DNA of 64,000 nt, taken from positions 62,001 through 126,000 of the forward strand of contig NZ_BAAAYO010000008.1 in assembly GCF_039536325.1 (NCBI RefSeq), given 5' to 3'. Position 1 is the stretch's first letter. Every line of letters begins with the position of its first letter. The DNA comes from Paenibacillus_AB hodogayensis. GTDB lineage: Bacteria > Bacillota > Bacilli > Paenibacillales > NBRC-103111. The notes beneath the pieces were generated by a model. It saw only the letters and a program-made list of their open reading frames with translations, was not told the origin of the DNA and did no database searches. Of this stretch, positions 59,286 through 64,000 are shown piece by piece. Position numbers and translations under genes: made by a program.

Positions 59286-60446
59286 CTAAAGTTTATACTT
59301 TTCCAGCAAGGGCACTCCGACGCCGTTCAACAACTTCTCGAGCAGCTTCCACCCTGCACGGCGGCCGGGAGGGAGGTGGCGGTCGTACACCGCGCTGTAC
59401 TCGATCTCCGCGACGGCTCCGCGATTGCGCTTGAACTGGGCGGCTCCGGAGCTTTCGTGCAGCAGCAGCCCTCTCTCCCCGGCAATGCCGACGAGCGCGG
59501 CGGACAGCATGCGGTAAAGCCCCGCCTGCTGAGGCAAGGACGTGTCGTATCCGAACACCGGCGTCGTCATCACGTCCCCGCGGCTATAAAAACCGAGCAC
59601 CGCATCGAGCCGGCCGCTCTCCCGATGACGGATCGCATACAGCTCCAGCAGGTTCTCCCGGTGGACCAGCTCCAGAAACGGAGCGCCAAACTGCGGGTTG
59701 AACCGCGAGTATTTATCCAAGTACAGCATCCGGTACAACTCGGCCAGCCGGGGCATGTCGGCGGCGGTCAGCCGGTCCGGCCCGACCGTTTCGTACCCGT
59801 GCTTGTCGATCAGTCCCGCATCGCGCTTCAGCAGCCAGCGGGCTTTGGCGTTCGGGACAAGCTCCCCCTTCTGCCGAAGCAAGTACACTTGGCGGCTCGG
59901 CACAAGCCGGAAGCCGCAGCGCTTCAGATGGTCCATCAGCGCGCCGTTCGTCGTCCGGCACAGCGAGCGGAAGATGACGGTATGGTTCGGAAACCGCTCC
60001 AGCAGCAGCCGTACGGCCGCATCGATCTCCTCCCCCGTCAGCTCCGGATACAGGTTCGTGGACAGCAGCCAGTTGTTGATGTGAACGGCCCGGTTGAACC
60101 GGCAAGCCTTGAGCAGCAGACCGAGCCCATGCAGCAGACCGCCCAGGGCGGCTCGGGCCGCAGCCGATTCGAGCAAATACAGCTCCTGCCGGGCATAGCT
60201 GACATAATGCGTATAGGGAGAGCATACGTAGGAGTTGCCGTATTCCGCATCGTTGACCGTTACCGGCATGACGGCATTTCCGAGAGCCAGCGCGTACAGC
60301 GACGTGCGGATGTTCGGAACGAATGTCTCCGTGGGCCCGGCTTGCAGCGCGAGCAGAAACCGTCTGGCATAATCCCCGTCCTTATGCGACGGCCAGCGGA
60401 TTTGTCCGAACGCATCGCTAGAAAACAAGACCGGTGTCGGGGTCAA
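59286..60446 (-). CDS. GNAT-like acyltransferase candidate, last gene of a biosynthetic operon
   Basis: The 386-residue protein looks like two tandem GNAT-type halves: the second (about 235-370) has 'LAELYRMLYLDKYSRFNPQF', 'LDAVLGFYSRGD' and 'GLYRMLSAALVGIAGERGLL', the order of an acetyl-CoA-binding fold. The first half has 'FPNHTVIFRSLCRTTNGALM'. It has no signal peptide. The TTG at 60446 has AAAGGAGA 7 bases upstream and lies inside the end of the preceding gene (29-base overlap), so it is translationally coupled to the F390-synthetase-like gene. It probably transfers an acyl group in the operon's pathway; this is inference. Confidence 0.6.
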   Translation of the reverse strand: MTPTPVLFSSDAFGQIRWPSHKDGDYARRFLLALQAGPTETFVPNIRTSLYALALGNAVMPVTVNDAEYGNSYVCSPYTHYVSYARQELYLLESAAARAALGGLLHGLGLLLKACRFNRAVHINNWLLSTNLYPELTGEEIDAAVRLLLERFPNHTVIFRSLCRTTNGALMDHLKRCGFRLVPSRQVYLLRQKGELVPNAKARWLLKRDAGLIDKHGYETVGPDRLTAADMPRLAELYRMLYLDKYSRFNPQFGAPFLELVHRENLLELYAIRHRESGRLDAVLGFYSRGDVMTTPVFGYDTSLPQQAGLYRMLSAALVGIAGERGLLLHESSGAAQFKRNRGAVAEIEYSAVYDRHLPPGRRAGWKLLEKLLNGVGVPLLEKYKL

Positions 60447-61764
60447 AGCGGAATCTCCTTTCCACCCTCCGCAGCTTTCTGCTGCCCGGGACGAACGTAT
60501 AGTCGGTAAACTCCATTGACGGCGTCCGGCAGCCCATTGTTCCGCAAAGCTCCCCGATCGTTTCTGCTACGCGTCGGCAGGCTTCCGCCCGCAAAGCCTC
60601 GGAGACGCGCAGCCGGACGTTCAGCCGGTCCGGAGCGTGAAGCACGAGCTGGTACTCCTCGATGTCGGGGGAAGCGGCCATCACGGCTCTGGCCAAATAG
60701 TCGGGAAACACGGGCACCCAACCGCTGCCGTCGAGCGCCGGCAAATAATACAGGTCGTCGCATCGGCCTTCGATCGCTTCGAGCGCCATAAACGGGGAAC
60801 CGCACGGACAGATCCCTTCCAACTCGGTCAGCAAATCGTTAAGCCGGTAGCGGACGATCGGCTGTGTTGTTCTGGAAAAATCGGTAATAATCGGCACAAA
60901 CTTGCGTCGCTCGCGGTCGACGTAATCCTTCTGCACGCACACGACATCCTCGTTGAGATGCAGCGTGCCGTGCCGGCAAGTCGCTCCCAGAAAGCCCTCC
61001 GTGCACTGGTACACCTGATGGAGCGGTTGGCCGAATACCTCCTCGACGACACCCCGGTCAAGCGGATCGAGCGTCTCGGCGACGGATACGACGCGTTCGG
61101 GACGGATTGCCAGCTTTCCTTCCTTTTGCTTCTCCGCCAGAAGGCGCAGCATCGAGGGAGGCGCCACGAGCAGCGTCGGCTGTTGCTTGCCAAGCCGGGC
61201 CAATTGCAGCGCCAGAGGGTCCATCAGATCGTAGAACGCGAACTGCAGACTCCCGCCCCCGACCGTGCCGTACAAGTTGCTGTCCGCCCGCAGGAAGAAG
61301 GCGATCCGGTGCCCGTCGGAGAGCGGCCCGGGCAGCACCTTGGCCAGCACCGTTCCCGCCCACGTCCGGCGCTCCCGTCGGCCTACGAGAAACAACCCCC
61401 GGTTGCCCGACGTGCCTGACGATAAGCCTATGGTGACTCCGTCTATCATGGGGGTGAAGTCCCGCGTTCGCTCCGCCTGAAGCGCCAGAGCGAACGCCTC
61501 TTCCTTGCGGATGCCGACCGTATTCAGCCGGTCGAACTTCTCCATCATGACGCTTTTATCGATAATGGGAAACTCCCGCCATTCGGCTGAAGGCCGGTCG
61601 CCCCAAAGCTCGCGGTAAAAAGCGGATTCCCGGCGCACTCTTCGCACATGCTCCCGCACCCGGGCCTCCTGCCACCGTTCGAGCTCCTCTCTCCCGCTCC
61701 ATCGCCGCTTCCGGCGTGCCATTCCGTAATGGTACAGCACTGAAATACGGTCCGCGATATTCAT
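60418..61764 (-). CDS. Adenylate-forming enzyme, F390-synthetase/PaaK-related
   Basis: The 448-residue protein is related to coenzyme F390 synthetase and phenylacetate-CoA ligase. The ATP loop 'GLSSGTSGNRGLFLV' (about 113-127), 'LLVAPPSMLRLLAEKQ', 'YQCTEGFLGATCRHG' and the C-terminal 'GRCDDLYYLP' are visible. It should activate a carboxylic acid as an acyl-adenylate; the substrate is unknown, and F420 chemistry is unlikely in this kind of organism. Its ATG overlaps the TGA of the MBL gene (ATGA). The second gene from the end of a five-gene operon. Confidence 0.8.
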   Translation of the reverse strand: MNIADRISVLYHYGMARRKRRWSGREELERWQEARVREHVRRVRRESAFYRELWGDRPSAEWREFPIIDKSVMMEKFDRLNTVGIRKEEAFALALQAERTRDFTPMIDGVTIGLSSGTSGNRGLFLVGRRERRTWAGTVLAKVLPGPLSDGHRIAFFLRADSNLYGTVGGGSLQFAFYDLMDPLALQLARLGKQQPTLLVAPPSMLRLLAEKQKEGKLAIRPERVVSVAETLDPLDRGVVEEVFGQPLHQVYQCTEGFLGATCRHGTLHLNEDVVCVQKDYVDRERRKFVPIITDFSRTTQPIVRYRLNDLLTELEGICPCGSPFMALEAIEGRCDDLYYLPALDGSGWVPVFPDYLARAVMAASPDIEEYQLVLHAPDRLNVRLRVSEALRAEACRRVAETIGELCGTMGCRTPSMEFTDYTFVPGSRKLRRVERRFRFDPDTGLVF

Positions 61765-62654
61765 AGGGGCTCCCCCCCTTCAACCCATTGACGCCAAACG
61801 TCCGGACAATGGGAGGCCGCTATGCGCAGCTGTGGCAAGCTCCGTTGAAGCCGGACAAGCCGGGCGAAGCTATCCGCATATTGGCGGCGGCTCGGCATAA
61901 CCAGACCCGCCAGCGGATGCGGCGCACGGTTCTCGCGGATCGCCCGGCCCGACCAGGCGGCGTCGGCGCATAGCAAATAGTCGTGGCGCTCGGTCGACAG
62001 CAGCAGCCCGATCTGGCCGTCGGCATGTCCGGGCAGCCGGACGGCCAGCACGCTGCCGTCCCCTAGCACATCGTACGCGCCGTAGAACGGGTATTCATCC
62101 GGCAGTTCTACCCGCCGGTCGGCCGCAATCGGCCGCGAGCGCTCTTCGAATCCGGCCGGAAGCAAGCCCGGCAGGAACGCCCGGCGAAGAGCCGCCAACC
62201 CGCGCAGATGCTTCACGGCTTCGTAAGCTTCCTTCATATAGATAAACGCCGCCTGCGGGAAATCGTGCAGACCGGCAATGTGATCGGCATGAAAATGCGT
62301 AATGATGACGGCGTTTACCCGCTCCGGGGAAATACCGCAAGCCTCGAGCTGACGCAACGCGCTATCCGACTCGCGGAAAAACACGGGCGTGATCGCCCGA
62401 TACACCCTTGCGGGAAGCCGTTCCGTTTCGTCGAGAAAACGCTGGGCATAACCGGTGTCCACCAGCATCGTGCCGAACTTCGGATGCTCGATGCAGGCAA
62501 ACAGCGCCGGAATGCGGCAGGAGCGCCATGAACCGCCGCGAATCGTTACCCATTCCGGATGGGTGCAGTAGCCGGCCGCGAACAGCCGCAGCTTGACTTT
62601 GAGGGACGGCCGCAGGATGTCTGGCATGTTGTCGTCTTGCCTTGCGTTGTGCAT
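61761..62654 (-). CDS. MBL-fold metallo-hydrolase
   Basis: The 297-residue protein has the metal-binding signature 'THFHADHIAGL' (HxHxDH), an upstream Asp in 'TMLVDTGYA', 'LPGHADGQIGLLL' with the next His, and 'LLCADAAW' with the bridging Asp, as in lactonase-like MBL enzymes. It would hydrolyse an ester, thioester or lactone; within this operon it may act as a thioesterase (inference). ATG 62654 follows GGAGGGG at some distance; 62627 is an alternative. Its stop overlaps the start of the adenylating enzyme gene. Confidence 0.85.
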   Translation of the reverse strand: MHNARQDDNMPDILRPSLKVKLRLFAAGYCTHPEWVTIRGGSWRSCRIPALFACIEHPKFGTMLVDTGYAQRFLDETERLPARVYRAITPVFFRESDSALRQLEACGISPERVNAVIITHFHADHIAGLHDFPQAAFIYMKEAYEAVKHLRGLAALRRAFLPGLLPAGFEERSRPIAADRRVELPDEYPFYGAYDVLGDGSVLAVRLPGHADGQIGLLLSTERHDYLLCADAAWSGRAIRENRAPHPLAGLVMPSRRQYADSFARLVRLQRSLPQLRIAASHCPDVWRQWVEGGEPL

Positions 62655-62752
62655 ATCCCGTTAGTTGCCCCTCCTTTGCAATCTTGTCTTCTATTCCCCG
62701 GAACTATTCTCCCGTCCTCTAGGCGGACGTCGTATCCTCCATTCGCCTCTGT

Positions 62753-63754
62753 TCATCTTTCCCGCGCGGATACACTGCTGCCTTGCCGCCAGTCGGCGTA
62801 CACCTGCATGCCCGCCTCGACGCCGACCGTCGGGCTGTATCCGAGCTCGCGGCGGGCCGCCCCGATATCCAGCGTCTGGCTCCGTCCGAGCATCCCGGCC
62901 ATCGCCCGGGTCAGCATCGGTTCCTTGCGAAGCAGATGGGCCGACATCTCCATGAGCCAGGCCGCCGCATAAGCCGCGGTATACGGCAGCGGCTTGTACC
63001 GCACCGGAATGCCGAGCAGGCGAAACAGCATGTCCACCGCCTCGCGAAAGGGCAGCGGCTCGCCGTTCGTCACATGATAAATGCGGCCGCAAACCGCTTC
63101 CGGAGCCGACTGGCACAGCAGCAGCGCCTGTACGGCGTTATCGACAAAGGTCAAGTCGATCAGCGCCCGGCCACCGTCGATCAGCGGAATGCCGCGTGTC
63201 ATGTTCGCTGCCAGAAGCTTGGGCAGAATGGAAGCATCCCCGGGACCGAACAGCGCGCGGGGCCGAACGATCACCGCAGGCAGCCCTTCCGAGCAAGCCG
63301 CCAGCACCGCCCGCTCGGCAAGCCGCTTCGTCTCTGCGTAAGGGCTCGCCTGCTTGGCGGGCAGCGGGTCCGTCTCGCGGACGTTCAGCCTTTCGGCTCC
63401 CCCGAAGCAGACGCTCGGCGTGGAGACGTGGATGAGCCGGGCCGCGCCATGGCGGCGGCAGCCTGCGAGAACATGCTCCGTCCCCAGGACGTTATGCGCA
63501 TGAAAGTCGGCATAGGCCCCCCAGGAAGAGGAAAGAGCCCCGCAGTGGAACACCGCGTCCTGACCGGCGCAAGCGGCTAGGACGCGGTCCCCGTCGCGCA
63601 AATCGGCTTGTTCGAAACGGATGTCCCGGCGCCGCAGCTCCTTGCCCTTCTGCGGATTTCGGCCCAGCGCAGTCACGTCCCAGCCCCGGTCGCGCAGCGA
63701 CAATGCAAGCCGCCCACCCAAAAATCCGGTGCCGCCGGTAACCAGCGCCTTCAT
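62753..63754 (-). CDS. NAD-dependent epimerase/dehydratase (extended SDR)
   Basis: The 333-residue protein begins 'MKALVTGGTGFLGGRLALSL' (NAD(P)-binding GxxGxxG), and has 'VFHCGALSSSWGAY', the catalytic 'SPYAETK' (Tyr-x3-Lys), 'GLPAVIVRPRALFGPGD' and 'LIDLTFVDNAVQALL'. This pattern fits 3-beta-HSD/OleD-like reductases that act on beta-keto or beta-hydroxy acids as well as sugar epimerases. In an operon with an adenylating enzyme the former is more likely. ATG 63754 follows GGAGGG at 5 bases and overlaps the stop of the upstream gene (ATGA). Confidence 0.85.
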   Translation of the reverse strand: MKALVTGGTGFLGGRLALSLRDRGWDVTALGRNPQKGKELRRRDIRFEQADLRDGDRVLAACAGQDAVFHCGALSSSWGAYADFHAHNVLGTEHVLAGCRRHGAARLIHVSTPSVCFGGAERLNVRETDPLPAKQASPYAETKRLAERAVLAACSEGLPAVIVRPRALFGPGDASILPKLLAANMTRGIPLIDGGRALIDLTFVDNAVQALLLCQSAPEAVCGRIYHVTNGEPLPFREAVDMLFRLLGIPVRYKPLPYTAAYAAAWLMEMSAHLLRKEPMLTRAMAGMLGRSQTLDIGAARRELGYSPTVGVEAGMQVYADWRQGSSVSARER

Positions 63755-64000
63755 CGCGTCCCTCCGTTCCATTCGATGTCGCACGTCGACGCCTCCAGCA
63801 GCGTCCGGCCGCTGCGGGCGGCGATGCGGCGCAGCTCGTTGAGCAGCAGGAGCTGCTCCCAGAATGGCCGCGGGTCGTCTCGCCTGTAGACGGCATCGTT
63901 TGCCGTGGCGAACTTCCTCAGCCAAGCTCCCAAACCGCCCGCCGTAGCGCTCCCCTTCCGGCTTGCCGCAAGCATCGGCAAAGCGAGCATGCGGCGCGCG
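63751..64000 (-). CDS. C-terminal fragment of an unidentified gene (continues beyond the window)
   Basis: The frame is open to the right window edge; only the last 82 or so codons are present. The fragment is helical, with 'VYRRDDPRPFWEQLLLLNE' and 'GRTLLEASTCDIEWNG'. I cannot assign it. It is the most upstream gene seen of the operon 63754-59286 and is coupled by an ATGA overlap to the NAD-dependent epimerase gene. Confidence 0.6.
   Translation of the reverse strand, partial: ARRMLALPMLAASRKGSATAGGLGAWLRKFATANDAVYRRDDPRPFWEQLLLLNELRRIAARSGRTLLEASTCDIEWNGGTR

Noticed and set aside
1..64000. Insertion sequences, integrases, tRNA or rRNA genes
   Set aside because: No transposase or recombinase motifs, terminal inverted repeats, tRNA cloverleaf or rRNA stretches were recognised on either strand.

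Overview
The window looks like the chromosome of a Paenibacillus-type Firmicute. The evidence is AGGAGG-type ribosome binding sites with many GTG and TTG starts, moderately high GC, Gram-positive lipoproteins with clear lipoboxes, a YpsA homologue, DUF6612 and DUF6509 proteins, Fur and cre boxes of the Bacillus type, and a ydaO-type (c-di-AMP) riboswitch. No rRNA, tRNA, insertion sequence, phage gene or CRISPR array was seen.

Layout. 1-5.3 kb: the end of an iron-siderophore binding protein, a small unknown gene, a DUF6612 lipoprotein, D-lyxose isomerase, a CDF cation exporter and a second, Fur-boxed siderophore-binding lipoprotein. 5.3-18.3 kb: a carbohydrate locus with two sugar-binding lipoproteins, a LacI regulator and two large heparinase II/III-like proteins, one cytoplasmic and one secreted with three carbohydrate-binding modules; a shared palindrome and cre-like sites suggest joint control. 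19-26.8 kb: a PRPP synthetase paralogue, then a cluster for a CDP-linked deoxy-amino sugar (RfbF, RfbG, epimerase, aminotransferase, acetyltransferase) with two related glycosyltransferases. 27-33 kb: a small helical protein, a hexosaminidase-like protein with an odd N-terminus, a nicotianamine-synthase-like (CntL-type) enzyme and an orphan sugar-binding protein. 33.3-33.9 kb: a c-di-AMP riboswitch with its terminator upstream of a 55-residue protein. 34-44 kb: DUF6509, a toxin-antitoxin-like pair with an altered PIN active site, a TVP38/DedA membrane protein, an MFS exporter next to an AraC regulator, YpsA, a TraX-like membrane protein and a SWIM/SNF2 helicase. 44.7-49.4 kb: a Fur-boxed iron-siderophore operon (binding protein, two FecCD permeases, Btr-like AraC sensor). 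50-59.3 kb: a methyltransferase-like gene and a giant DUF11 repeat protein whose reading frame is broken once. 59.3-64 kb: a translationally coupled operon (GNAT-like, F390-synthetase-like adenylating enzyme, MBL hydrolase, NAD-dependent epimerase, and a gene running off the end), probably a small biosynthetic cluster.

The genes point to a soil or plant-associated glycan degrader with several iron or metallophore uptake routes and an elaborate glycosylated surface. The observations most worth following are the riboswitch-controlled micro-protein, the orphan CntL-like gene, the unusual CDP-sugar set, the split DUF11 giant and the paired inside/outside lyases.
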